From Caldilineaceae bacterium (GTDB lineage: Bacteria > Chloroflexota > Anaerolineae > Caldilineales > Caldilineaceae), in NCBI GenBank assembly GCA_026645575.1, contig JAPKMW010000027.1, positions 40,600 to 104,599 of the forward strand: a stretch of 64,000 nucleotides of DNA, written 5' to 3'. Under the pieces are notes generated by a model. That model had not been told where the DNA came from. It ran no database searches and worked only from the letters and a program-made list of their open reading frames with translations. The number at the start of each line of letters is the position of its first letter. Within the stretch, counting starts at the first letter, position 1. The position numbers and the translations under genes are program-made. Below are positions 1-7,473 of the stretch, in pieces.

Positions 1-2
1 TT

Positions 3-30
3 TTGCATATTTTCATGCTTGATGTAGAAT
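3..30 (+). promoter_or_regulatory. Possible sigma-70-type promoter
   Basis: A TTGCAT element at 3-8 and a TAGAAT element at 25-30 are separated by 16 bp, upstream of the small basic protein at 171. Only sequence resemblance supports it; the leader would be about 130 nt. Confidence 0.3.
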
Positions 31-170
31 GCTCCCCCAGCGTCCAGTGGTGTACAGGAGTGAAATACGCGTGCTACTCCTGTATATTTTCGAAAAAGAC
101 GCTACAAGTGTGTGGTTAGTCGAATTTGGATTCGTTGTTTCAAGTGTTTGTTTCAAGAAGGAGAAGAAGT

Positions 171-425
171 ATGGCGTACAAGTACACCAACTCCAAGGGT
201 CGGAGCTACATTCTACATTCGCGTGACACGACGCTGAAGAATGGCACCAAGCAGACGATCTATTTCTTTGCCTCTGAAGCCAAAGATGGCGCTTTGGATG
301 CCATTCCGAAGGGTTACGAAGTTTCCGAGAGCAAGAATGGCTTGCCAGTACTCAAGCGTAAGGCCCCCGAACCGGAAAAACCGGCCAAGGCGCCACGCAA
401 GTCTTCGAAGAAAAAAGAAGAATAG
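171..425 (+). CDS. Small lysine-rich hypothetical protein
   Basis: An 84-residue protein starting MAYKYTNSKG. I choose the ATG at 171 because AAGGAG lies 6-10 bases upstream; an in-frame start at 126 has no such site. The first 60 residues look like a small compact beta-rich domain (TNSKGRSYILHSRD, then IYFFASEAKD, GYEVSESKNGLPVLKRK). The last 20 residues are a Pro/Lys/Ala-rich basic tail, which may bind nucleic acid. Short proteins of this type occur in Chloroflexota but I know of no assigned function. It is monocistronic and followed at once by a strong terminator. Confidence 0.7.
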   Translation: MAYKYTNSKGRSYILHSRDTTLKNGTKQTIYFFASEAKDGALDAIPKGYEVSESKNGLPVLKRKAPEPEKPAKAPRKSSKKKEE

Positions 426-444
426 TTGTTTTGCCTTTGAAGCA

Positions 445-479
445 AAAAGAGGGTGAGCGCCAAGCGCTTACCCTCTTTT
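445..479. terminator. Rho-independent terminator, probably bidirectional
   Basis: A 16-bp stem (AAAAGAGGGTGAGCGC at 445-460 with its complement at 464-479, one G-U pair) has a 3-nt loop, with A-run and T-run flanks. It sits between two convergent genes (the small basic protein and the cold-shock gene) and can serve both. Confidence 0.85.
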
Positions 480-510
480 GATCAGGTCCTAGTCTAGTGG
501 AACCATCGCC

Positions 511-723
511 TTAGACTTTGGTAACATTGACAGCGTGAAGACCTTTTTCTCCTTGTTCAATGGTGAATTCAACCCGCTGGCCTTCAGCCAAACTACGGTA
601 GCCTTGCATGGCAATTGAGGTATGGTGAACAAAAATATCGCCGCTTTGACCATCGCGCGCGATAAAGCCATACCCCTTGGCATCATTGAACCACTTGACT
701 GTTCCGGTTTGTCGTTCGCTCAT
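511..723 (-). CDS. Cold-shock domain protein (CspA family)
   Basis: A 70-residue single OB-fold cold-shock protein, which binds single-stranded RNA/DNA and melts RNA secondary structure in the cytoplasm. The RNP1 motif KGYGFI and the RNP2 motif DIFVHH are intact, and the length is that of the family. The start at 723 is preceded by AAGGAGG with ideal spacing. About 200 bp of non-coding DNA upstream could hold the long structured leader typical of csp genes, but I did not identify a specific cold-box element. It shares a terminator with the convergent gene on its left. Confidence 0.95.
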   Translation of the reverse strand: MSERQTGTVKWFNDAKGYGFIARDGQSGDIFVHHTSIAMQGYRSLAEGQRVEFTIEQGEKGLHAVNVTKV

Positions 724-943
724 TGTTACACTCCTCCTTGTACTACAATTGCTGTTACTGATCGATGCTGCTCATAACTGCTTGGGAGCTGTTTTGTCTG
801 TTGCAAAGCAAACAACCCAGATCGTTTATGGGACTGGGCAGCAAACTTCTTCCTCTTCAGACTAAAACAGAGCAGCATCAAATGTAACTATACATCCAAT
901 TGAGTCGGAAGTCAAGGGAACGTTTTTGTAAGGTTTGTGGAGG

Positions 944-1240
944 CTATTTACGTGGCGCCCCTTTAGTTGGCGTCCCGGCCGGCGTCCATCCTTCAGGCAT
1001 GGCCGCTTCGGCGCCAAAGAAAAAGTCCTCCATCTGTTCGCGCAAAAATTTTTGAGCCTGGGCGTCCATCAAACTCAGACCATAGTGATTGATCAAAATA
1101 ACGGCTTGACGCTTCCACATCTCCCATGCTTCTTGCGAAACATTGTCGAAAATGCGTTGCCCCAGTTCGCCAGGATAGGGTGGCCGTTCTAGACCTGGTA
1201 ACTCACGACCTAATTTTACACATTGCACCATACGCGCCAT
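944..1240 (-). CDS. yggX: YggX-like Fe(2+)-trafficking / oxidative damage protection protein
   Basis: A 98-residue protein that matches the YggX pattern throughout: an N-terminal Met-x-Arg-x-Val-x-Cys-x-Lys-Leu, then PYPG, LGQRI, NVSQEAW, and a C-terminal QMEDFFFG. The conserved Cys7 is present. Family members protect iron-sulfur clusters and may move iron in the cytosol. The C-terminal 20 residues (Pro/Thr/Lys-rich) extend beyond the usual length of about 90. It is monocistronic between convergent or divergent neighbours. The family is best known from Proteobacteria, so its presence here is worth noting. Confidence 0.85.
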   Translation of the reverse strand: MARMVQCVKLGRELPGLERPPYPGELGQRIFDNVSQEAWEMWKRQAVILINHYGLSLMDAQAQKFLREQMEDFFFGAEAAMPEGWTPAGTPTKGAPRK

Positions 1241-1368
1241 TGTAGAACTCCTTTCTTGCCCTACTCACAACCGGCTGGGGATCAACGAATTTCTCTTGCC
1301 TCGCCGCCATGAGTATTTGAACGACCTGTGCTATACTAGCGTGTTATTATAGGGCTTGCGGTGAAAGA

Positions 1369-2364
1369 ATGTCAATTGTGCGAATGGTACCGAGTGGTAA
1401 CAATCCAAAGAGAAGAACAGAACCTGGTGTAAAGCCAAGTCAGGATAATACCGGAGGCATGGCCGCTTTGCGGATCGGCTTCTGGGGAACGCACAGCCTC
1501 TTCTCGCAAACTGTGTTGACAACGCTTCTCGAACAGTATGCGCTTGCTGTGGTCGCGCTACCGGCAGGCGAAGCGCAGGCCGCGCCCGTCGCCCTCTGGC
1601 AGCCCCCGCCCCCAGCCGTTGACGAATTTGTCATTGTCAACAATTTTGTCCCCTCTCCTGTTGTCCAAAGCGCCTGGCAGCAAGCAATCCCAACCTATCA
1701 GGTGCAACGGTTACAGTCGCCAATGGCCGCGCAGTGGTTAGGCGCGCTGGGGCTGGATCTTGTTTGTGTCGCCTGCTTCCCCTGGCGCATCCCTGCAGCA
1801 TTGCTAGCGCTGCCCACCTATGGCTTCTTGAATGTCCACCCTTCGCGCTTGCCGGCCTATCGTGGGCCGGCGCCGCTCTTCTGGCAACTGCGCGCTGGCT
1901 TGTCGAGCGGCGGGGTGACCGTTCACTGGATAGATGTCACCTTTGACACCGGCCCCATTGCTGCGCAGACGGCGCTTCCTTTTCCTGCTGGCGCCACCAG
2001 TGCGGATCTGGATCGTCTGCACGCCGTGACCGGCGCCGGTTTATTGCTCGATGTCATTCGTCAACTGGCGGCGGGACGCCGACCGGAACAATCACAAGCC
2101 GCGGGTGGCAGTCAACAAAGCTGGCCGACTGCCGAGGACTTTCGGCTGGAGCTACAGTGGTCGGCCCGTCATGCCTATAACTTTATGCACGGCACGGATG
2201 AGTGGCGCCAGCCCTATCCCGTTACGATTGACCAGGAAGCGCTATTGCTTCGGACCGCGCTGGCCTATCTCCCTGATCAACAACTTGGTCAGCCTATGAC
2301 CCGTAGTGGCGCCGAAGTGGCGATCCAATTTACACCGGGAGTGTTACGCGCCCTGCTCTGGTGA
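1369..2364 (+). CDS. Formyltransferase family protein (Fmt/PurN-like)
   Basis: Up to 331 residues. The core from about residue 31 has the formyl-THF-dependent transferase fold. The active-site block is N-V-H-P-S-R-L-P-x-Y-R-G-P-A-P followed by the conserved D-TG (FDTGPI), so the catalytic Asn, His and Asp are all visible. The C-terminal part (about 230-331) resembles the small OB-like domain of Fmt but is poorly conserved, so the substrate (Met-tRNA, a sugar nucleotide or other) is open. The first 30 residues look non-conserved. An ATG at 1459 is an alternative start, although its GGAGG is only one base away. Confidence 0.75.
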   Translation: MSIVRMVPSGNNPKRRTEPGVKPSQDNTGGMAALRIGFWGTHSLFSQTVLTTLLEQYALAVVALPAGEAQAAPVALWQPPPPAVDEFVIVNNFVPSPVVQSAWQQAIPTYQVQRLQSPMAAQWLGALGLDLVCVACFPWRIPAALLALPTYGFLNVHPSRLPAYRGPAPLFWQLRAGLSSGGVTVHWIDVTFDTGPIAAQTALPFPAGATSADLDRLHAVTGAGLLLDVIRQLAAGRRPEQSQAAGGSQQSWPTAEDFRLELQWSARHAYNFMHGTDEWRQPYPVTIDQEALLLRTALAYLPDQQLGQPMTRSGAEVAIQFTPGVLRALLW

Positions 2365-2414
2365 TGTTTTATTTAACAAAGGACGCACCCAGGAAATTAT
2401 GTCAGTTTTACCTT

Positions 2415-2475
2415 GCTCTTGGCGAGTCCGTGACTCGCCTTGGCATAGGGTGCGAGTCACGGACTCGCCAAGAGC
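2415..2475. repeat. Inverted pair of REP-like palindromes
   Basis: Two copies of GCGAGTC-CGT/ACG-GACTCGC lie in opposite orientation and also form a perfect 24-bp outer inverted repeat (2415-2438 with 2452-2475). This is the same family that clusters around the RAYT gene at 6.0-6.6 kb. Confidence 0.9.
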
Positions 2476-2491
2476 GAACCGATAGAAGAAG

Positions 2492-3664
2492 ATGAAGACA
2501 AGAAGACAAGAAGAGAAGAACACAAGAAGACAAGAAGCACAGCAGCACGACACCATCGTGACAGTCGAGTTGACGGATGTTGCGCAGACGGGGGAGGCGA
2601 TTGGGCGTGTGGATGGGATCGTTCTCTTTGTTCCCTTTGGCGCGCCGGGGGATCGGGCGGAGGTGTTGATCACGGAACGGAAGCGCACCTTTGCACGAGG
2701 ACGGTTGCTGCGTTTATTGGCGGCGGCGCCGCAGCGAGTCACGCCGGTTTGTCCTTATTTCACCGTTTGCGGCGGTTGTGAGTGGCAACATCTGCCGTAT
2801 GAAGAACAGGTGCGGTTGAAAACCGAAAGTGTACGTTCGCATTTGGTCCGCATTGGTAAGGTGGCAGATCCCTCTGTCTTGCCCTGTCTGCCCAGCCCGC
2901 AGCCATACGGCTATCGCAACCATGCGCGTCTGCACCGCACGCCCACCGGCGCTATCGGTTATCGGGCCGCCCGTTCGCATGACGTGGTTGCTATTACCAC
3001 CTGTCCCATTTTGGAACCGGAACTGAATGAAGCCGTACAGCGGTTGGCTGTGGATCCCCCGCCTGCTACCACCGGGGAAATCCAGGTGCGCGTCGCCATG
3101 CCCTTGCCAATCGGCGCCCACACCTATGATTTCGCCCCCGCCGCTTTCTTTCAAGCCAATACGGCCATTGCCGCCCAGTTGGTGACAGCGGTGCTACAGG
3201 CATTAATGCTTCAAGGCCATGAACAAGTGTTGGAACTCTATTGCGGCGGTGGCCTCTTTACCATTCCAATGGCCGCGGCCGGCGCTTCTGTCCTGGGTGT
3301 TGAAGCAAATGAAGCCGCGATTACCGATGCCTGGGCCAATGCTGATCGCGCCGGTGTGCGCGAACGAGTGACGTTACTGGCTGCGCCCGTCGAAGAGGCA
3401 TTAACACAACCCACTGTTCAGGAATGCCAGTGGGACGCCATTGTGTTGGACCCTCCGCGTGCCGGTGTTGCGCCAGCGGCGTTAACAGCCCTGTTGACCT
3501 TCGCCGCCCCCAAAATCGTTTATGTCTCTTGCGACCCAGCCACCCTGGCGCGCGATACGCAGATCCTCTGCACCAACGGCTATCGTCTGTGTTATGCTCA
3601 ACCTTTTGACATGTTCCCCCAAACCCATCATGTCGAAACGGTGGCGCTTTTTGAACGGCTCTGA
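2492..3664 (+). CDS. TrmA/RlmD-family RNA (uracil-C5) methyltransferase
   Basis: A 390-residue SAM-dependent methyltransferase that makes 5-methyluridine in rRNA or tRNA. An N-terminal TRAM domain (about 25-80) is followed by a [4Fe-4S] motif with three Cys in the block CPYFTVCGGCEWQH and a fourth further on (TTCPI). The SAM-binding loop is ELYCGGGLFT, then LDPPRAG, and the catalytic loop YVSCDPATLARD holds the nucleophilic Cys. Which uridine is modified cannot be told from sequence. The first 20 residues are encoded by an A-rich AGAAGACAAGAAG-type repeat just after the palindrome pair, so the true start may be a downstream GTG near 2559. Confidence 0.9.
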   Translation: MKTRRQEEKNTRRQEAQQHDTIVTVELTDVAQTGEAIGRVDGIVLFVPFGAPGDRAEVLITERKRTFARGRLLRLLAAAPQRVTPVCPYFTVCGGCEWQHLPYEEQVRLKTESVRSHLVRIGKVADPSVLPCLPSPQPYGYRNHARLHRTPTGAIGYRAARSHDVVAITTCPILEPELNEAVQRLAVDPPPATTGEIQVRVAMPLPIGAHTYDFAPAAFFQANTAIAAQLVTAVLQALMLQGHEQVLELYCGGGLFTIPMAAAGASVLGVEANEAAITDAWANADRAGVRERVTLLAAPVEEALTQPTVQECQWDAIVLDPPRAGVAPAALTALLTFAAPKIVYVSCDPATLARDTQILCTNGYRLCYAQPFDMFPQTHHVETVALFERL

Positions 3665-3760
3665 TACGTTTGACGATTGTGGGTTGCCTAGTTCGCCATC
3701 GGCTGTTATGATTACCTCGATTCGTAAACTGTAGTAAAGTCAAGGTAATTACCAAGCTAA

Positions 3761-3845
3761 ACCCCTCCTAGCCTCCCCAGTTAAGGGGAGAAATTGTGTG
3801 CCGTCAACCATTCCCTCCCTTCTCAGGGGAGGGTTAGGGTGGGGT
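3761..3845. repeat. Imperfect palindromic repeat (CCCCTCC...GGAGGGG type)
   Basis: ACCCCTCCTAGCCTCCCC pairs imperfectly with GGGGAGGGTTAGGGTGGGGT about 50 bp away. The inner part also folds around CTCCCCAG and AAGGGGAG. It resembles the C-rich/G-rich palindrome found in frame inside the NACHT gene at 9.2 kb. Confidence 0.6.
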
Positions 3846-3873
3846 GAGCTGTAAAGTCAAAGAAGGAATTGGA

Positions 3874-5808
3874 ATGAATCATCAAGCACGCCTTGCGTCG
3901 TCGATCAACGGGCCGGTAAACGGACGACGTCTCATGCTCTTGTTGCTGCTGGTCACTGCGCTCCTTCCCCTGGCCCCTACCCTCCATGCGCAGTCGCCCG
4001 GCTTTAAAGTCGCCAACGGCTTTGTGGCCGAAGTGGTCGTCACCAAGCTAAAGATGCCCACCGCCTTTGCGTTTGGCCCCGATGGTCGTGTCTACATTAC
4101 CGAAAAAGAGGGGGTGGTGCGCGTCGTCCAGAATGGTGTTCTCCAGAGCGAACCCTTTATCGATCTGCGCGCCGAGGTCAACGCCGTGGGGCAGCGGGGC
4201 TTGTTAGCCATTGCCGCCCATCCCCGCTTCCCCGCCACCCCCTATCTCTATCTTGGTTATGTCTATGACCCGCCCGAAGCCAAAAGCTATGATCCCAATG
4301 GCGCCCGTGCGTCGCGTGTGCTGCGCATCTCGGCCAACCCCGCCAACCTGAATGTCCATCAACCCGGCAGTGGCGTCGTGATCTTGGGGAACAACAGCAA
4401 TTTTACCTATATTCCCAATCCTAATTTTTCCGAAAAACAACCCTTTGCCTGTGATAACGGTCAGGGCGGCTTTGTTAATGACTGCCTGCCCAATGACGGC
4501 CAGGTGCATCCGGTGGCGGATCTGGTCTTTGGGCGCGATGGGGCGCTCTATGTTGGCACTGGGGATGGCTTGAACTATGGCGTTGGTAGCCTGCGCGCCC
4601 AGGCTATCGACAGCCTCGCCGGTAAGATCCTGCGCATCGACCCGATTACGGGCGCCGGCTATGCCAATAACCCCTTCTACGATGGCAACCCGCAGAGCAA
4701 CCGCTCCAAGGTCTATGTCTATGGCATGAAGCACCCCTGGCGCTTTGCCGTTCACCCGACCACCGGCGAACTTTTTATTGGCGATGTGGGCAACCTGAAA
4801 TGGGAAGAGCTGACGCGTGCCGGCGCCGGCGCCAATTTAGGCTGGCCCTGCTTTGAAGGCAAAAACCCCAACGCCTTTGACCCTGTCTGTCAGCCCCTGC
4901 TCAATGGGCAGCAACCGGTGACGCATGGCTTCCACCTCTATCCCCATGAAGATGGCTGGGGCGCGGTCATTGGTGGCGGTTTCTACACCGGCAACGCCTT
5001 CCCCGCCTGGATGCGCAATGCCTATTTCTATGGCGATTTTAACAAAGGCACCATTCAGGTGACGCCGGCCAATGCTGTTAGCTTTACCGACTTTGCCACC
5101 GGCATTCCTGGTTTTGTGCAAATCAGCAGCGGCCCGGACGGCGCCATGTATGTTCTCTCGGTCACCACCGGCAGCCTCTACCGCATTCGCGTCGGCAGTG
5201 AACCGGCGCCGCCACCGGCCACCGTTGCCGCGACCCCTGCTGCCGGTTCAACCCCAACCGGCAACAAAACCTCTGCGGCTGCCCCGACAACAGCGGTCGC
5301 GCCGGCTGCACCCAGCGGCGCCGGCGCCGGCAAAATTCTGCGCGAATGGTGGACCGGCATCGGCGGCAAGAGCGTGGCCGATCTCACTAACAGCAAAGAT
5401 TTCAAAGAAAAACCCGACGGCCAGGAGATGCTCACCAGCCTCGACGCCCCCCGTGGCGCCGGCAACGACTATGGCGCCCGCATTCGTGGCTACGTGATCC
5501 CGCCCGTCACCGGCGACTACCGCTTCTGGATCGCCAGCGACGACGCTAGTCAACTCTGGTTGAGCAGCGACGCCAACCCCGCGAACAAGAAGCAAATCGC
5601 CGGCGTCAACGACTGGACGCCCGCCCAACAATGGGATCGCCACCCGTCGCAGCAATCCGAAGTGATCCGCCTGCAAGCCGGTCAACGCTACTATCTCGAA
5701 ATCCTTCACAAACAAGGCGACCAAAAAGACAACCTCAGCGTCGCCTGGCAAATCCCCGGCAGCGACCGCCAAGTCATCAGCGGTCAATACCTCTCGCCGC
5801 CCGAATAA
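3874..5808 (+). CDS. Secreted PQQ-type glucose/sorbosone dehydrogenase with PA14 domain
   Basis: A 644-residue exported protein. I choose the ATG at 3874 (AAGGAA upstream) over a GTG at 3844. A signal peptide covers about residues 1-40 (a Leu-rich core ending in HAQS). Residues about 45-440 form a six-bladed propeller of the soluble glucose/sorbosone dehydrogenase type (repeated FGPDGRVYITEK, FGRDGALYVGTGDG and MKHPWRF blocks), an enzyme class that oxidises sugars with PQQ. A Pro/Ala/Thr linker follows, then a PA14 domain (about 495-640; LREWWTGIGG, YRFWIASDDASQLWLS), likely carbohydrate-binding. The substrate is unknown. It is flanked by repeats and not in an evident operon. Confidence 0.88.
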   Translation: MNHQARLASSINGPVNGRRLMLLLLLVTALLPLAPTLHAQSPGFKVANGFVAEVVVTKLKMPTAFAFGPDGRVYITEKEGVVRVVQNGVLQSEPFIDLRAEVNAVGQRGLLAIAAHPRFPATPYLYLGYVYDPPEAKSYDPNGARASRVLRISANPANLNVHQPGSGVVILGNNSNFTYIPNPNFSEKQPFACDNGQGGFVNDCLPNDGQVHPVADLVFGRDGALYVGTGDGLNYGVGSLRAQAIDSLAGKILRIDPITGAGYANNPFYDGNPQSNRSKVYVYGMKHPWRFAVHPTTGELFIGDVGNLKWEELTRAGAGANLGWPCFEGKNPNAFDPVCQPLLNGQQPVTHGFHLYPHEDGWGAVIGGGFYTGNAFPAWMRNAYFYGDFNKGTIQVTPANAVSFTDFATGIPGFVQISSGPDGAMYVLSVTTGSLYRIRVGSEPAPPPATVAATPAAGSTPTGNKTSAAAPTTAVAPAAPSGAGAGKILREWWTGIGGKSVADLTNSKDFKEKPDGQEMLTSLDAPRGAGNDYGARIRGYVIPPVTGDYRFWIASDDASQLWLSSDANPANKKQIAGVNDWTPAQQWDRHPSQQSEVIRLQAGQRYYLEILHKQGDQKDNLSVAWQIPGSDRQVISGQYLSPPE

Positions 5809-5811
5809 CGC

Positions 5812-6000
5812 GCCACGGACTCGCTAGGAGCAGATTGTTCTGCTCCCAGCAAGTCCGTGGCTCGCCCTGCCCCGCTGCCCCAACCGCTCTGCGCGAGTCC
5901 GTGACTCGCCCTACCCCCGCCGCCCCAGCCGCTCTAAGCGAGTCCGTGACTCGCCCTGCTCCCGCCGCCCCAACCGCTCCAAGCGAGTCCGTGACTCGCC
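5812..6000. repeat. REP-like palindrome cluster
   Basis: An imperfect hairpin (5812-5863) centred on GGAGCAGATTGTTCTGCTCC is followed by three copies of GCGAGTCCGTGACTCGC at 5893, 5938 and 5983. These are spaced exactly 45 bp, so the 45-bp unit is tandemly repeated. The cluster lies directly downstream of the RAYT transposase stop codon. Confidence 0.92.
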
Positions 6001-6014
6001 CTGCTCCCCCACAC

Positions 6015-6569
6015 TTACATCAACTTCCGCACATCACTAATCGGAATCACCGTCCGCTTATTCGCCAAATAATAGCGCGCACTCGACCACATATACTGCT
6101 CAGCCCGATCCGCCAATTGCCAGCGTGATTGCAGCGGATTATGATGAATATACTCCATCTTCTGCCGCAGAAATCCCGGCGTGAAGACATTCGCCGCCTC
6201 ATACTCCGTCTCCCACACGGAATGTTCTTGATCATCCGGCGCCGCCTCCGCCAAAAAGGCCAGCACCGCCGCATTCTCTTCCGCTTCATAGTGACGAATA
6301 ATCAAATTGGCCGTCGCCTTCTTGTACTCACGAATCACCGTAATCGGCGTATGTCCTGTGCAGCAGCGCACAATAAAGTGGATATGGTTCGGCATAATCA
6401 CAAATGCATACAGTTCATACTGCCCCAGAATCCGCCCATTGTTCAAACAATCGACCAAGATCCGCTTGATCACATCCCGCTGGAACAGATGTACCCGTTT
6501 GATGGCGCTGGTCGTAAAAAAGTAAAGATGTGTGGGGTCAATATGGACAGGCCACGTAGCGGAGGCCAT
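6015..6569 (-). CDS. REP-associated tyrosine transposase (RAYT, Y1/HUH family)
   Basis: A 184-residue single-domain HUH nuclease. The HUH motif is PNHIHFIV and the catalytic Tyr lies in the helix KMEYIHHNP, which is the RAYT arrangement; the C-terminal RWSSARYYL-like block (MWSSARYYL) is also typical. RAYTs nick and join single-stranded DNA at REP palindromes and are thought to spread them as domesticated transposases. The start at 6569 has AAAGGA about 9 bases upstream. The gene is bracketed on both sides by the palindromes it probably recognises. No terminal inverted repeats of an IS are seen, so it is not a simple IS200 copy. Confidence 0.93.
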   Translation of the reverse strand: MASATWPVHIDPTHLYFFTTSAIKRVHLFQRDVIKRILVDCLNNGRILGQYELYAFVIMPNHIHFIVRCCTGHTPITVIREYKKATANLIIRHYEAEENAAVLAFLAEAAPDDQEHSVWETEYEAANVFTPGFLRQKMEYIHHNPLQSRWQLADRAEQYMWSSARYYLANKRTVIPISDVRKLM

Positions 6570-6670
6570 AACGCTTTTCCTTTCGATCGAGAGCTTTTGA
6601 TTTTGTTCTTACTTGCCTGCGCTGGGTGAGTCCGCGGCGCGTTTCCTCAATCTCATCCCACCGGCTCCCC

Positions 6671-6748
6671 GCGAGTCCGTGACTCGTCCTGCTTGGCCGA
6701 AGTTACCAACGCTCAGCGTAACCGGCTCCCCGCGAGTCCGTGACTCGC
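6671..6748. repeat. Two REP-like palindromes (direct)
   Basis: GCGAGTCCGTGACTCGT (6671-6687) and GCGAGTCCGTGACTCGC (6732-6748) are each preceded by CCGGCTCCCC, giving a 61-bp direct spacing. They lie upstream of the RAYT start. Confidence 0.9.
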
Positions 6749-6917
6749 CTTACTCACCCCGCAAATATGCAGTTTGTTTGTGTTTGCTAGTTCCGTTACC
6801 AGACTAACAGTATCACAGAGTGTAGCCTATTAGGACGAAATTGTAAAATATTAAGTAAATCGTAAGTGATTGGGATGTAGATCCTATCAAGATGAACACT
6901 GGCTAGAGGAAACCAGG

Positions 6918-6967
6918 GCGAGTCATGGACTCGCGGGGAGCGGGATTGGGGCGAGTCACGGACTCGC
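6918..6967. repeat. Two REP-like palindromes (opposite orientation)
   Basis: GCGAGTCATGGACTCGC (6918) and GCGAGTCACGGACTCGC (6951) are each followed by GGGGAGCGGG. This is the complement of the copies at 6671 and 6732, so the sequence from 6671 to 6967 forms a head-to-head array. It ends about 30 bp before the template-repeat promoter. Confidence 0.9.
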
Positions 6968-6996
6968 GGGGAGCGGGTCGTGAGGGATTGGTGGAG

Positions 6997-7026
6997 TTGG
7001 TGAAATTGTTCGGGCTTCGGTATAAT
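6997..7026 (+). promoter_or_regulatory. Candidate promoter of the DGR template RNA
   Basis: TTGGTG (6997-7002), an 18-bp spacer and a perfect TATAAT (7021-7026) predict a start near 7033. That is about 15 nt before the template repeat. It is the best promoter-like sequence in the gap and reads toward the TR and the NACHT gene. Confidence 0.55.
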
Positions 7027-7032
7027 GGACAT

Positions 7033-7373
7033 GGGCGGCGACCATCAGGTGCGTTGTGCGTACCGCAACAGGAACAATCCCAGGAACAGGAACAACAACG
7101 TCGGGTATCGCCTCGCCAGCACCTCTGTCAATAGATAATGGACAATGAATAATGGTTAATGTTGTCCAGCAGCGACGCCAGGTCAGAAATGTCGGCGCGC
7201 TACGGCCCGCCGACCGCGATCAAACGAAGAGAGGTCCAGGACGCTGTCCCGGTCTGGTTGCGTAGGCCACCAGGCCAAAGAAGCTAGGCCCGTTCGTCTT
7301 TTAGTAACCGCAGGGCGACCACCGGCGGACGGGCTGCTTTGGTAAAAAGACAAGCCGGCAACACGATCCCACC
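7033..7373 (+). ncRNA. Putative DGR template RNA (TR plus structured spacer)
   Basis: No plausible gene lies between the promoter-like box and the NACHT gene. The stretch holds the template repeat and then about 250 nt of GC-rich sequence with pairing potential, for example GGAC-GCT-GTCC near 7231 and GTCTTTTA (7296-7303) with TAAAAAGAC (7343-7351). In the Bordetella phage DGR the spacer next to TR is required for cDNA synthesis and binds Avd/RT; by analogy this stretch is a candidate for that RNA. The ends are guessed and no terminator was seen before the coding region. Confidence 0.5.
7048..7119 (+). other. DGR template repeat (TR)
   Basis: This 72-bp sequence aligns without gaps to the 3' end of the NACHT gene (10401-10472). 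There are 10 mismatches. Nine are at template adenines (A7068, A7070, A7073, A7074, A7076, A7082, A7088, A7091, A7092); the tenth is G7105 to A. The core is a run of AAC/AGG/AAT codons, the usual adenine-rich design that keeps Asn/Arg codons mutable. Read in the VR frame the TR is open and encodes VRCAYRNRNNP and so on. Upstream, GGGCTTCG and GGGCGGCG also resemble the target gene, but about 11 bases are missing relative to it. Confidence 0.95.
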
Positions 7374-7446
7374 GCTCGTAGCCAGTCCGTGACTGGCGTT
7401 AAGGGATGCCAGTCACCGGGACCCCTTCGGGGGTGTGGCTACGAGC
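7374..7446. other. Cloverleaf-like stem-loop upstream of the NACHT gene
   Basis: A perfect 11-bp outer stem (GCTCGTAGCCA 7374-7384 with 7436-7446) encloses two hairpins: a 9-bp stem GTGACTGGC/GCCAGTCAC (7389-7416) and a 5-bp stem with a C(TTCG)G tetraloop (7421-7434). It ends 27 bp before the start codon. A shorter relative lies at 11054-11098. Confidence 0.75.
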
Positions 7447-7473
7447 AGCAAGTCGATACGATAGGAAGATCAC

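Noticed and set aside
5893..6000. Regularly spaced repeats resembling a short CRISPR array
   Set aside because: The 28-bp spacers are nearly identical to each other, the repeat is a palindrome of REP type next to a RAYT gene, and no cas genes are present.
7374..7446. Cloverleaf-like fold considered as a tRNA
   Set aside because: It has no anticodon arm geometry, T-loop or D-loop consensus, and the stem is 11 bp.
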